A stretch of 33,963 bases of DNA, taken from Gammaproteobacteria bacterium. GTDB lineage: Bacteria > Pseudomonadota > Gammaproteobacteria > S012-40. Location of the stretch: positions 1 to 33,963 of the forward strand of contig JAOUJM010000023.1 in NCBI GenBank assembly GCA_029883265.1. Reading direction: 5' to 3'. The notes beneath the pieces are model-generated. The model made no database searches and was not told the DNA's origin. It saw nothing but the letters and a program-made list of their open reading frames with translations. Made by a program: the position numbers and the translations under genes. Positions 7,672-16,863 of the stretch are shown here, piece after piece (position 1 is the stretch's first letter; each line of letters opens with the position of its first letter).

Positions 7672-9801
7672 ATGACGATTGATAGTATTACTGACCAAAG
7701 TCCACAAGCACCAGCTAAACATTCGTCTATCATGGAAAACTGGTCACAATATATTAAAGATATTCCGTTTCATTGTTTTGTGATTAATGAAGACGGCATC
7801 GTGTTTCAAAGTGAAGGCAATACACAAGGCGTATTCAAACGAGCGGAACAATATGTTGGATTATCCATTTTTGAGTTAAACGATGCCTTTGCGGCGATTA
7901 CTCATGAAATCAAAGAAACTTTAAATGGCGAAACCCATAATCTTAGTTTAGTGATTAATGGCGAACGTTTTAATGTTTGGATGGCGCCACAACAAACCAG
8001 TAATCAGGACATTTCCAGTGCCGTGGTATTTTGTTTGGCGATTAGCCAACCGGATCATTATCAATCATCACTGCAAGAAATTCAAAAACACTATTTTTTA
8101 TTCGCCGAATATACCAAGGACATTGTGACCAAATATACCCCCGAGGGTATCTGCACTTACGTTTCCCCAACTGTCGAAAAAGTACTTGGTTATGAGACAG
8201 ATGAATTACTGAATAAACCTTTGTTCGAGTTTTTTCATCCTGATGACTTAAAATCCAAACGTCGCTTGTTTAAAAACTTACTTGAAGACCCGAGTGATCA
8301 AACCATTTGTTATCGTGTGCGCCGCAAAGATGGTGAACATATTTGGCTGGAAACGAATATCACATTAATCGACTCCAGTCATCATCATTCCAGCCATGAA
8401 GTGATTGCCGTATCTCGCGATATCACTGAACGCAAAGAAACAGAAGAACGTCTGCTTTATCTCGCAAACTATGACTCACTCACCGGTTTACCGAATCGTG
8501 CACTTTTCCGCGACCGTTTGCGTCGCGCAATTGCCCGTGCGCAACGTAACGATAGTCATGTTGCATTAATGTTTCTGGATTTGGATCGTTTTAAAAACAT
8601 TAATGACTCCCTTGGTCATCACGCCGGTGATCAACTATTGCGAGGCGTGGCGCGTCGACTTAAACAATACGCGCGCAAAGGTGACACCATTGCAAGACTT
8701 GGCGGCGATGAATTCACAGTAATTCTTGAAGGCATTAATAACGCCGACGATGCAGCGGTTGTTGCGAAAAAAATTCTCGAACTCATGGAGCCACCCTTTA
8801 AAGTTGATGGCCATGAAGTCGCCGCCTCCACCAGCATTGGTATCACTTTATATCCCGATGATGCAGCCGATATGCGTACCTTATTAAAAAATGCGGACAC
8901 CGCGATGTATCGCTCCAAAGAAAAAGGTCGCAATCATTATCAGTTTTATACCGCGGACATGAACGCTAAAGCCTATGAATACTTATTGTTAGAAAATAAC
9001 TTACGTCACGCCCTGGATCGTGAAGAATTTCGACTTTATTTTCAACCGCAAATCGATTTGCACACACAAGGCATCATTGGAATCGAAGCATTGTTACGCT
9101 GGGAACATCCGGAGCAAGGTTTATTGCAACCGGAGAATTTTATCCCCTTTGCCGAAGAGACTGGACTAATCATTCCTATCGGGGAATGGGTTTTACGTTC
9201 AGCCTGTCGTCACGCCGTGTCCTGGCAAAAAGCCGGCTTGCCGCCCGTTCGTGTCGCTGTCAATTTATCCATGCGTCAATTTCGACAAAAAGATTTTGTG
9301 CAATTAATTGCGGATGCGCTTCAGGAAACCGGATTAGCGCCTCAGTATTTGGAACTAGAAATTACCGAAAGTTTTCTTGCCCATAATGTAGAGCAAGCCA
9401 CGGAAATTTTACGAGATTTGCACAAACTCGGCGTACATCTATCCATCGATGATTTCGGCACTGGTTATTCGTCATTGAGTTATTTAAAGCGCTTTCCATT
9501 GAATACATTGAAAATCGATCAAAGTTTCGTACGGGATATTACCACCGACCCCGATGGAGCCACTATCGCTGAGGCGATTATTGCCTTGGGTCAAAGTCTG
9601 AACTTAAGTGTTATTGCCGAAGGTGTGGAAGATCATGAACAAGTGTTTTTTCTCAAAGGTCGGGGCTGTGATCTCGCTCAGGGATTTTTCTTCAGTCATC
9701 CAATCGCCAGTGAAAAAGTCATTCCGTGGATCAAACGCAATCTCAATAACCAACTCCTGTTTGAACAACGCGTGCTATGGCCCGAGGCTTTTCGCCAGTA
9801 G
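7672..9801 (+). CDS. PAS-PAS-GGDEF-EAL cyclic di-GMP enzyme
   Basis: I choose the ATG at 7672 because AGGAGA lies upstream, with slightly long spacing; an ATG at 7639 would add 11 residues and has no ribosome site. In the 709-residue form, a divergent PAS-like domain (about 25-130) is followed by a canonical PAS plus PAC domain (about 140-255). Then comes GGDEF (344-348, in ARLGGDEF) and EAL (472-474, in GIEALLRW). An RxxD inhibitory site (RKGD) lies five residues before GGDEF, so diguanylate cyclase activity with product inhibition is plausible. The EAL domain keeps the metal ligands in DDFGTGYSSL and the IAEGVED motif, so phosphodiesterase activity is also plausible. There are no membrane helices or signal peptide, so it is a cytosolic sensor. 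The net direction of activity cannot be read from sequence. Confidence 0.95.
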   Translation: MTIDSITDQSPQAPAKHSSIMENWSQYIKDIPFHCFVINEDGIVFQSEGNTQGVFKRAEQYVGLSIFELNDAFAAITHEIKETLNGETHNLSLVINGERFNVWMAPQQTSNQDISSAVVFCLAISQPDHYQSSLQEIQKHYFLFAEYTKDIVTKYTPEGICTYVSPTVEKVLGYETDELLNKPLFEFFHPDDLKSKRRLFKNLLEDPSDQTICYRVRRKDGEHIWLETNITLIDSSHHHSSHEVIAVSRDITERKETEERLLYLANYDSLTGLPNRALFRDRLRRAIARAQRNDSHVALMFLDLDRFKNINDSLGHHAGDQLLRGVARRLKQYARKGDTIARLGGDEFTVILEGINNADDAAVVAKKILELMEPPFKVDGHEVAASTSIGITLYPDDAADMRTLLKNADTAMYRSKEKGRNHYQFYTADMNAKAYEYLLLENNLRHALDREEFRLYFQPQIDLHTQGIIGIEALLRWEHPEQGLLQPENFIPFAEETGLIIPIGEWVLRSACRHAVSWQKAGLPPVRVAVNLSMRQFRQKDFVQLIADALQETGLAPQYLELEITESFLAHNVEQATEILRDLHKLGVHLSIDDFGTGYSSLSYLKRFPLNTLKIDQSFVRDITTDPDGATIAEAIIALGQSLNLSVIAEGVEDHEQVFFLKGRGCDLAQGFFFSHPIASEKVIPWIKRNLNNQLLFEQRVLWPEAFRQ

Positions 9802-9861
9802 ACCACAAACCCTGTCAATTGTGTCGGCATAAGGCTACGCGCCAAGTCAGCGATAATCCGT

Positions 9862-9867
9862 TATAAT
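9862..9867 (+). promoter_or_regulatory. Candidate -10 box
   Basis: A perfect TATAAT lies 30 bp before the ATG at 9898, in the short gap after the GGDEF-EAL gene. No convincing -35 hexamer is found at 16-18 bp, so the promoter would need an activator or be weak. Confidence 0.35.
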
Positions 9868-9897
9868 GCTCGTTTTGCATTGACTAGCGAGGCGATT

Positions 9898-10758
9898 ATG
9901 GATTTTGAAATACTCCGCGACATGGAGCAATTCACCCAGGAAATGTTTAATAACATTATTGATTTTCAAGAAAAAAAACATCCTGCTTGGAATGTGGAGT
10001 TAAATTTTGCCGAGCGTATTGCGCGTTTACCCCTACACTATTTGGTATTTAGTAATGCCGATCGTGACCCTGAAAAATTTGGTCCGACGGTGGCGCATTT
10101 TTATCCCTTACGCCAGGAAATGCGTACAATTGCCGCCTATGCCAAACAAGTACAAGCACAAGCAAAAGTTATCGATGCACATGCGCGCAATGGTTTTATT
10201 GGCAGCCTCTTAGCAAATGAAGGTTTGAGGATCACAGGCATTCGTGCCCCCGAAGAAAAACCTAATCAAATTTCTTCTTTTTATGATTCCAGTGTTTATG
10301 AATTTACCGACACTCCCTTGGAACAACAGCAAGACATCGATTTGTTATTAGCCACATGGACACCTGAAGGTATGGACTTAAGTGATAGCATTTTAAACGT
10401 CCAACCAAAATTGGTGGTGTTCATTTTTACGCACCATCGTAGCGAAGACACTCAACTACGCCAGACGGGAATTGATGATGGTTTTGGTGAGAAACTCAGT
10501 TCAGCATATCACTTAGTTGATGAATGGGAAGTTACGCGCTATGCGGATTTATTTCACGGTGTTTGGCCTGACTTAACACCGAATATTGAAGAAACCCGAA
10601 CCGTGCGGATTTTTGCACGCGATGATGTGAAAAACTTGGTTCAACCCAGCATCGATAATAATGACAAGTATTTTTGGGAACACGAGTTGTTAATGGCAGA
10701 AACCGCGCATGAAGCCAAGAAACAAGTCATGGCGCGCGGTATGCCTTTAAACGCATAG
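9898..10758 (+). CDS. Methyltransferase-like protein with degenerate SAM loop
   Basis: The start is the ATG at 9898, after an AGCGAGG ribosome site; a TTG six codons earlier is less likely. The 286 residues look like a class I SAM methyltransferase fold. VIDAHARNGFIGSLLANEG sits where such enzymes read VLDxGxGxGxxG, followed by an acidic strand end and DLLLATWTPEGMDLSD at the motif IV position. The first glycine loop is altered to HARNGF, so SAM binding may be lost or changed. A long helical N-terminus precedes the fold and an aromatic-rich region (EWEVTRYADLFHGVWPDL) follows it. I know of no assigned function. It ends 7 bp from the stop of the convergent beta-helix gene. Confidence 0.78.
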   Translation: MDFEILRDMEQFTQEMFNNIIDFQEKKHPAWNVELNFAERIARLPLHYLVFSNADRDPEKFGPTVAHFYPLRQEMRTIAAYAKQVQAQAKVIDAHARNGFIGSLLANEGLRITGIRAPEEKPNQISSFYDSSVYEFTDTPLEQQQDIDLLLATWTPEGMDLSDSILNVQPKLVVFIFTHHRSEDTQLRQTGIDDGFGEKLSSAYHLVDEWEVTRYADLFHGVWPDLTPNIEETRTVRIFARDDVKNLVQPSIDNNDKYFWEHELLMAETAHEAKKQVMARGMPLNA

Positions 10759-10765
10759 ATTCAAA

Positions 10766-12145
10766 CTATTGGGCAAATTCAACTGCACCAATGTCACAAA
10801 CTGCAGCGCCGTCTAGATTGCCATCAAGGATACGGGCGGCGCCTAGTTGATCCCGTTTTAAAATTTCACCTGAATGCGATAAACAACCTGCGCGATCACC
10901 CGCATCAATCACTTGACTTTGGCCACTTGGCTTATAAGCGAGTAATTGCCCCTCAGCATCTAATTGGGCGACTAAACCTGCTTGCACAGGCTGTGCTTCC
11001 GAGCCAATAATATCGCCATACTGTTGCTGAAAATCGCATAGTTTTACTTGATTAATCATATTAAAGCCGTATGACGATAACGGTCCACGGCAATCAGCGA
11101 GTCGTGATTTGCTATCATGATTATCCGCGACTATAGAATGACCAATATGAAAAGCAGACGATTGCTTTAATACAAACAAACCAGCACCGTAACCATTTTC
11201 ATCGACACTATTATCTACCACGGTGACGTTTTGTAAAAAAGCTTCGTTAATGCCGTAATAACGAATTCCACCGCCGTAAGCATTTGCATGGTTTTGTGCA
11301 ATAGTGGAATTAATCACATCTAATGCGGCACTATGATGCGCGAATATTCCGCCACCCGCAGAACGCGCTTGTTGTGCCGCACGATTTTGCACAATTCGAC
11401 TATCCGTAATTTCGATGCCACCATGGGTATTAATACCGCCACCGTAATCCGCTTCATTTTGACGAATAATGACACGCTTAAGGGTTACCTGGGATTGTTT
11501 GTCAAGCAAACGGGTATTAGTAAATAAACCGCCACCATTTTCAAACGCACGGTTACCCTGTATCAAGCTATCTTCAATCCGCAGTTGTGCACTATTATAA
11601 ATTCCACCGCCACCATAACGAATATTAAAACCGTCATCGCCGAGGGAAACATTATTTTCGATACGACTATGCTGAATTTGCAAATTAACCTGCCCATGGC
11701 CACCATTATAAATTCCGCCACCACGATGATTCGCTGTATTATCGCGCACCACCACTTGTTGCAAGTTCAATTGACCATGATTAAATATTCCCGCACCGAC
11801 ATTCGCCACCCCATTGATAATCGATAAATGGCTTAATGATACCTTGGCACTTTTTGCCACTCTAAGCACTGGGCCGAAGCCCTGTCCGTCGATAATGGTG
11901 TGCTCTGCCGATTCAGCATGAATCTGCAAATCATGATTCAACTCCAACACACCAGCATAAACCCCAGGGCTTAAATGAATGTCGTCGCCAGGGTTTGACG
12001 CATCAATAGCCGCACTCAGACTGCAATAAATCGGACCTTGGCGGTCATCACATTGTAATTCAGATTGATTCACTTGAAGGCTAGTGGCGGTTGCCAGTGT
12101 TGGCAATAATAAAAATACCCATCCCAGGGTGCTCAGCTTGTCCAT
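10766..12145 (-). CDS. Secreted right-handed beta-helix protein (CSLREA-like)
   Basis: I start at the ATG ending at 12145, which has AAGGAGA upstream and yields a clean signal peptide (MDKLSTLGWVFLLLPTLATA). The mature N-terminus has a CSLREA-like entry motif, YCSLSAAIDASNPGDDI, then HLSPGVYAG. Repeating coils rich in GGGIYN/GGGIFAH and Asn ladders follow, as in polymorphic outer-membrane-protein and pectate-lyase-like solenoids. The C-terminus carries the frequent closing segment CDIGAVEFA. No catalytic site or transmembrane anchor is visible, so it may be an adhesin or a surface/periplasmic structural protein of 459 residues. It lies 147 bp downstream of a Sel1-repeat gene on the same strand, with a terminator between them. 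Confidence 0.82.
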   Translation of the reverse strand: MDKLSTLGWVFLLLPTLATATSLQVNQSELQCDDRQGPIYCSLSAAIDASNPGDDIHLSPGVYAGVLELNHDLQIHAESAEHTIIDGQGFGPVLRVAKSAKVSLSHLSIINGVANVGAGIFNHGQLNLQQVVVRDNTANHRGGGIYNGGHGQVNLQIQHSRIENNVSLGDDGFNIRYGGGGIYNSAQLRIEDSLIQGNRAFENGGGLFTNTRLLDKQSQVTLKRVIIRQNEADYGGGINTHGGIEITDSRIVQNRAAQQARSAGGGIFAHHSAALDVINSTIAQNHANAYGGGIRYYGINEAFLQNVTVVDNSVDENGYGAGLFVLKQSSAFHIGHSIVADNHDSKSRLADCRGPLSSYGFNMINQVKLCDFQQQYGDIIGSEAQPVQAGLVAQLDAEGQLLAYKPSGQSQVIDAGDRAGCLSHSGEILKRDQLGAARILDGNLDGAAVCDIGAVEFAQ

Positions 12146-12210
12146 CGTGTTCTCCTTGGCTTTGCAGAATAATCTGCATGCCCCGTTGTCCATGGATGGT
12201 TTTTGTTAGC

Positions 12211-12249
12211 AAAACAAAAACGCCCATGCCCTTAGCGGGTATGAGCGTT
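12211..12249 (-). terminator. Intrinsic terminator of the Sel1-repeat gene
   Basis: The arms are 12219-12231 and 12237-12249, with one mismatch and one G-T position and a 5-nt loop. Read on the minus strand, the hairpin is followed by TTTTTGTTTT. It ends transcription of the Sel1-repeat gene before the beta-helix gene. Confidence 0.8.
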
Positions 12250-12291
12250 AGTTTCTTTATTATTATTTCTTTATCGTTTTTATAGGGAACG

Positions 12292-13110
12292 TTATTGACT
12301 GACTAAACCGTTATCATGACTGATTTGGTTTTCAGCAGTTTTTATTTCATCTTGTGACATTTGCGTACGTAATAACACCAAATTATTATAGGCATCGGCG
12401 TCACCATTTTTTGAAGCCTTTTCATACCAGCGATAAGCCGCGACTAAATCTTTTTTCACGCCACGACCTTCTTCGTAAGCCGAAGCTAAAAAGAATTGTG
12501 CACGGGCCAAACCTAAATTAGCAGCTTGTTGGTACCAATAGATTTCTTTTTCTAGACTTTTTTCTACGCCCATACCATAGTGATACATTAATGCAAGATT
12601 GTATTGGGCATTCACAAAACCGTCTTGTGCCGCAAGCTCATACCATTTCGCTGCTTGTTTATCATCTTTTTTCACGCCTTGGCCACCACGATACATATTG
12701 CCCAAGTTGAATTGTGCGGTAGCAAAACCTTGGTCTGCCGCTTTTTGAAACCAATACGCCGCAAGTTCATAATCCACTTCCACGCCTTGGCCGTTGGCAT
12801 ATAAATAACCTAAATCGATTTGTGCAGGTCCAAATTCTTGCTGCGCTGATTTTTCATACCAAGTAATTGCACGATTATAATTACGAATCACACCCTCACC
12901 GTCGCGGTATTTTCGTGCTAACAAATATTGTGCACGAGCATCACCTGATTGCGCCCCAGTCGTAGTTTCATCTACTAATTGAGGTAAACTTTCTTTTTGG
13001 CTCGACATGGCTGCATGTGATTGCCCAGTGAAAACAATAAATAGAAACATTAAAGCAAAAAGCAAAATTGTCGTTCGTAAATCAGAATTAGTTAGACGGC
13101 TAGTTCGCAT
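12292..13110 (-). CDS. Exported Sel1-repeat (TPR-like) protein
   Basis: The N-terminus has a hydrophobic export signal (TILLFALMFLFIVFTG then QSHA). After a short linker, about five Sel1 repeats of 36 residues run from about residue 58 to 237. Each contains an A-x-x-x-L-G/A-x-x-Y-x-x-G-x-G-V core followed by an A-x-x-W-Y/F-x-x-A-A helix. Such arrays form curved solenoids that bind proteins, here probably in the periplasm or at the surface. The start is supported by TGGAG seven bases upstream. It is transcribed divergently from the UMF1-type transporter across a region with a large inverted repeat. The binding partner is unknown. Confidence 0.9.
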   Translation of the reverse strand: MRTSRLTNSDLRTTILLFALMFLFIVFTGQSHAAMSSQKESLPQLVDETTTGAQSGDARAQYLLARKYRDGEGVIRNYNRAITWYEKSAQQEFGPAQIDLGYLYANGQGVEVDYELAAYWFQKAADQGFATAQFNLGNMYRGGQGVKKDDKQAAKWYELAAQDGFVNAQYNLALMYHYGMGVEKSLEKEIYWYQQAANLGLARAQFFLASAYEEGRGVKKDLVAAYRWYEKASKNGDADAYNNLVLLRTQMSQDEIKTAENQISHDNGLVSQ

Positions 13111-13130
13111 AGTTAAACTCCAATACCTAG

Positions 13131-13192
13131 AATCTTATGGTCAGGAATTGTAAAGGCGATGGATTTACCCTTGCTTAAGAGACCATAAGATT
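13131..13192. repeat. 12-bp perfect inverted repeat between divergent genes
   Basis: AATCTTATGGTC (13131-13142) and GACCATAAGATT (13181-13192) are exact reverse complements 38 bp apart. An inner pair, GTAAA (13150-13154) with TTTAC (13164-13168), lies between them. It sits between the start codons of the Sel1-repeat gene and the transporter. It may be a pair of operators, an RNA stem, or both. Confidence 0.7.
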
Positions 13193-13253
13193 TTTAGGGC
13201 TTTTTCAGAATTAGATTTAGAATAATGCCAATGATTAAAGTAAACTCTGATTT

Positions 13254-14555
13254 ATGAAATCACAAGTCATAACAACAAGCGCGAGTAAAAAAGAATTATT
13301 TTCTTGGGCCATGTATGACTTTGCTAATTCCGGCTACACCACAGTGGTCCTCACGGCTATTTTTAATGCCTATTTTGTTGGCGTGATCGCCAATGGAAGT
13401 GGTGATAATGGGCAGGCTACCTTATTGTGGACACTCGCCATTGCCATCGCTAACGGCATTGTTTTTCTAAGTGCCCCCGTCATTGGTGCAATCGCCGATC
13501 ACAGCGCCTTAAAAAAACGTTTCTTATTGATTAGTACCTTGGGCTGTGTAGTGTTTACCGCTTTACTCGCCTTATGTGGCCCCGGCGAAATTGTCCTCGC
13601 CATGATATTAATTATTTTATCCAGTCTCATGTTTTTCACTAGTGAAAATTTGATTTCAGCGTTTTTACCAGAAATATGTCCACCGGAAAAAATGGGGCGG
13701 ATTTCCGCCTATGGTTGGACTCTGGGTTACCTTGGTGGCATGTTGACACTTGGTGTATGTCTCTACATAGTTACCTCGGCCAAAGCCGCTGGCCTAAGCG
13801 CTGAGGTCTATGTGCCCCAAACCATGTTAGTTGTGGCTGCCATTTTTTTTCTAGCCAGCCTGCCCACATTTTTATGGTTAAAAGAACGTGCTCATGCCCA
13901 ACATAAAGGTGAATTGAATTATCTGCAAATTGGTTATCAACGATTACGCCTGACACTCACGCATCTACCGCTGTATCGCGACATGTTTACTTTTTTAATC
14001 ACCTTAACTGTTTACCAATGCGGGGTTTATACTGTGATTGTCCTGGCCAGTGTATACGCCCAGGAAGTCATGGGCTTCACCACCGAGGATTCGATAAAAT
14101 TAATTTTAGTGGTAAACATCACGGCGGCGGCAGGCGCGTTTTGTTTCGGATGGTTACAGGACCGCTGGGGATCAAAACCAACCTTGATGTTTACGTTGTT
14201 CATTTGGTTGTGTGCGGCTGTTTTAGCGCATTATACTGAACAACGGTTTTGGTTTTGGGTGGTGGCTAATCTTGTGGGCGTTGCTATGGGCGCAAGTCAA
14301 AGTGCAGGACGTGCCTTGGTCGGACAATTCTCCCCGCCCGAGCGTAGTGGTGAATTTTTCGGTTTATGGGGACTCGCCACTAAACTATCTGCGATTATTG
14401 GCCCCATGGTTTACGGCTTAACCACCTATTTAACTCAAGGCGATCACCGTAGTGCAATTTTGTCGACGGCCGTATTTTTTCTACTGGGAATTATTTTACT
14501 CATGTTTGTGAATGTGGAACGTGGACGCCGTGCCGCGCATGTAGACTTAAACTAA
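13254..14555 (+). CDS. UMF1/Atg22-type major facilitator transporter
   Basis: The 433 residues contain about twelve hydrophobic helices and belong to the MFS. The N-terminal signature ELFSWAMYDFANSGYTT is diagnostic of the UMF1 (Atg22-like vacuole effluxer-like) branch. The internal loop between helices 2 and 3 has the MFS-A-type sequence GAIADHSALKKR, repeated in the second half as GWLQDRWGSKP. Substrates of bacterial members are not firmly known; the eukaryotic relative exports amino acids from vacuoles. It sits in the inner membrane. Its stop codon overlaps by 4 bp with the stop of the convergent ATPase gene, leaving no room for a terminator between them. No strong ribosome site precedes the ATG. 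Confidence 0.88.
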   Translation: MKSQVITTSASKKELFSWAMYDFANSGYTTVVLTAIFNAYFVGVIANGSGDNGQATLLWTLAIAIANGIVFLSAPVIGAIADHSALKKRFLLISTLGCVVFTALLALCGPGEIVLAMILIILSSLMFFTSENLISAFLPEICPPEKMGRISAYGWTLGYLGGMLTLGVCLYIVTSAKAAGLSAEVYVPQTMLVVAAIFFLASLPTFLWLKERAHAQHKGELNYLQIGYQRLRLTLTHLPLYRDMFTFLITLTVYQCGVYTVIVLASVYAQEVMGFTTEDSIKLILVVNITAAAGAFCFGWLQDRWGSKPTLMFTLFIWLCAAVLAHYTEQRFWFWVVANLVGVAMGASQSAGRALVGQFSPPERSGEFFGLWGLATKLSAIIGPMVYGLTTYLTQGDHRSAILSTAVFFLLGIILLMFVNVERGRRAAHVDLN

Positions 14556-16240
14556 AGTTGCCGCCACTGGCCCTCACGAATACGATTAATTGTCGCGCAA
14601 ATGTCGAATGCACGCACCTCGGCCAGACTCCCCAGCGTATAATCAGGCAAACAATCAAATCCCTCGGTTTGCATTCTGTCTAAAATGATTTGCACATTCG
14701 TCAACAAATCTGCCGAATTATTCATGAATGACTTTTCATAGTGACGCATAACCCAGGCAATTGTCTCCACCTGAGCACGATCCACTAGTTGCTGCAAACC
14801 GCTTAAATCTATTGTTGAATCACCATAAATCAACTCATGCACACCATAGATATCAAATTTAAACTCGCGTGTTCCTCGACGCCCCTGCAAAACATCACTT
14901 TGTGGTTGGCGAGCTGATAAATTCAATGCGGCTTGGTTATTTTGTATGGTTAATTCACTCGCCAGTGATTTAGCACGCTCGCTAACGTCAATGACTCGGT
15001 AATTATCCAACATAATGACGGTATCGCTCACAGAAAAATAATCACCGCTGCCTCCCATGACCAAAATACTGGAAATGCCTTGTTTATCAAAACAATCTCG
15101 CACACTGGCCAGAAACGGTGTAATTGGTTCTTTATCCGCAGCAACGAGAGCCTGCATACGGGCATCACGAATCATAAAATTGGTCGCCGAGGTATCTTCA
15201 TCCATTAACAACAAACGACTACCACAGGCAAGTGCTTCGAGAATAGATGCTGCTTGTGAGGTGCTGCCACTAGCATTCGCCGTGGAAAATTTTCGAGTAT
15301 CGCGTTGCATTGGCAGATTATTGATAAAATAACTTATATCCAAGGCATTCACGGCACGTCCATCTTCAGCACGAACTTTTACTGCATCGGTGCGGGTTAC
15401 CACGAGTTCCCGGCCATCACCGGGAATATGATTGTAAATGCCACGCTCGATTGCATGTAACAAGGTACTTTTACCATGAAAGCCGCCACCGACAATTAAG
15501 TTAACCCCTTCGGCTAATCCCATGCCGCTCACTTTACCTCGATTCGGCAAGTCAAACTCGCAGCGCAAAGATTCAGGACTGATAAATTTCACTGCACCTG
15601 GTAACGGTTGATCATTCACCCCAGTCAATCGGGCTAAAGAACTGCCATCAGCAATAAAAGAAAGCAGTTTTTGACTCGCCAATTGATTGCGCAAAACATC
15701 CTGATCCTCAACACTTTTCACTTGTTGAAGTAGGCTTGAAATATCCAAGGATGACGCAAACAAACTCTGTTGCACGATTCGCGGCAAAATTTCACATAAG
15801 AGTTTTTGGGCTGGCTGTGCCAGGATTCGTCGACCATTAGCGGGTAAACCAACCAAACAACGCAATTCCAGAGTCTCTGAATTCAAGATCACCGCATTAC
15901 GTTGGAGTATTTGTTGGCCCACGGCAGCCGCCGTTAATAAGCCGCTTTTTCCACTGCCACAACTACCCGCCCGCTGGGTGCCACAATGGCGTAGAAACAC
16001 GCGCAAGAGAAAATCTTCAAGTGCAATGCGTCGACTCGGATTTGCATACCAGGCTGGCTCAAAACCGCTCTCATCGGTCTTAATAATGACTGCAATTCGG
16101 CTAGGTGCGGCAAAAGGATCACCCTGAACGTGATCAACGCGCAATTTAAATCCATCAAAAGTATAAATTCCCTGGATATCTTTATACGCCTTATATCCCT
16201 TGCCATCGATGCGTTTTAAAACTGAAATCAATTGCTGCAT
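14552..16240 (-). CDS. Predicted ATPase of the ABC class (PF09818-like)
   Basis: I start at the ATG ending at 16240, giving 562 residues that begin MQQLISVLKRIDGKGYKAYK, as is usual for this family; a frame start at 16336 would add 32 atypical residues. The Walker A is GGGFHGKSTLL, and Walker B is LLLMDEDTSATNFMIRDARM with the ABC-like Glu/Asp pair. The N-terminal region (YKAYKDIQGIYTFDGFKLRVDHVQGDPFA, then PSR) is typical. There are no membrane helices, so this is a soluble ABC-type ATPase, not a transporter subunit. Its biological role is not established. It overlaps tail to tail with the UMF1 gene and is read away from the deaminase operon, with its start region only about 125 bp from the deaminase start. 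Confidence 0.88.
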   Translation of the reverse strand: MQQLISVLKRIDGKGYKAYKDIQGIYTFDGFKLRVDHVQGDPFAAPSRIAVIIKTDESGFEPAWYANPSRRIALEDFLLRVFLRHCGTQRAGSCGSGKSGLLTAAAVGQQILQRNAVILNSETLELRCLVGLPANGRRILAQPAQKLLCEILPRIVQQSLFASSLDISSLLQQVKSVEDQDVLRNQLASQKLLSFIADGSSLARLTGVNDQPLPGAVKFISPESLRCEFDLPNRGKVSGMGLAEGVNLIVGGGFHGKSTLLHAIERGIYNHIPGDGRELVVTRTDAVKVRAEDGRAVNALDISYFINNLPMQRDTRKFSTANASGSTSQAASILEALACGSRLLLMDEDTSATNFMIRDARMQALVAADKEPITPFLASVRDCFDKQGISSILVMGGSGDYFSVSDTVIMLDNYRVIDVSERAKSLASELTIQNNQAALNLSARQPQSDVLQGRRGTREFKFDIYGVHELIYGDSTIDLSGLQQLVDRAQVETIAWVMRHYEKSFMNNSADLLTNVQIILDRMQTEGFDCLPDYTLGSLAEVRAFDICATINRIREGQWRQL

Positions 16241-16364
16241 GGTTCGATCTTGCCATATTATGAATATTGAGTTTTTAAAATCATAGCATGAAGGGTTTTG
16301 TTCCTGGGCTAAACATTGCTTGACCAGCCTAAGCATGATAAAAATATGACAAATTCAAAAGGCC

Positions 16365-16856
16365 ATGAACCTAATGACTTCATCCAAACAACAGCAACAC
16401 ATGCAAGCAGCAATAGACCACGTTAAATCCCGCCTCACATTAGAACATGGTGGGCCTTTTGGCGCGTGTATTGTCAAAGATGATCAAATCATCGCAATGG
16501 GTCATAACACCGTATTAGAAAACAATGACCCCACATGCCACGCCGAGGTCAATGCAATTCGTGAAGCCTGTGTTAAATTAGGCACCCACGAGCTAGATGG
16601 CTGTGAAATATATTCTACAACTGAACCTTGTCCCATGTGTTTTAGTGCAATTCATTGGGCCGGCATTAACCGAATTATTTTTGGTACCCGCATAGCTGAC
16701 GTCAAGGCGTTGGGGTTTAAAGAACTTGAAATATCCAATGAAACCATGCGCTCGGAAGGCAAGAGCAATGTGAAAATTAACACTGATTTTATGCGCGATG
16801 AATGTTTAGACCTACTCCAGGCCTGGAAAAACAACACCTCTGGCACCACATATTAA
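16365..16856 (+). CDS. Guanine deaminase-like CDA-fold enzyme
   Basis: The 163-residue protein has the zinc site of cytidine-deaminase-fold enzymes. H59 and E61 in CHAEVNAI provide a ligand and the proton shuttle, and C89/C92 in EPCPMC complete the site. GGPFGACIVKDDQII and the C-terminal LQAWKN-(5)-TY resemble Bacillus-type GuaD, whose C-terminus lids a neighbouring active site. Guanine to xanthine is therefore the likeliest reaction, with adenosine- or cytosine-type substrates less likely. It lies 7 bp upstream of mobA and is probably the first gene of the molybdenum cofactor operon. Two starts (16365, 16374) are possible. Confidence 0.85.
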   Translation: MNLMTSSKQQQHMQAAIDHVKSRLTLEHGGPFGACIVKDDQIIAMGHNTVLENNDPTCHAEVNAIREACVKLGTHELDGCEIYSTTEPCPMCFSAIHWAGINRIIFGTRIADVKALGFKELEISNETMRSEGKSNVKINTDFMRDECLDLLQAWKNNTSGTTY

Positions 16857-16863
16857 TTTGCCA

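Noticed and set aside
15057-15332. 91-codon plus-strand frame inside the ABC-class ATPase gene
   Set aside because: It is a shadow of the Walker B region of the minus-strand gene and has no independent signals.
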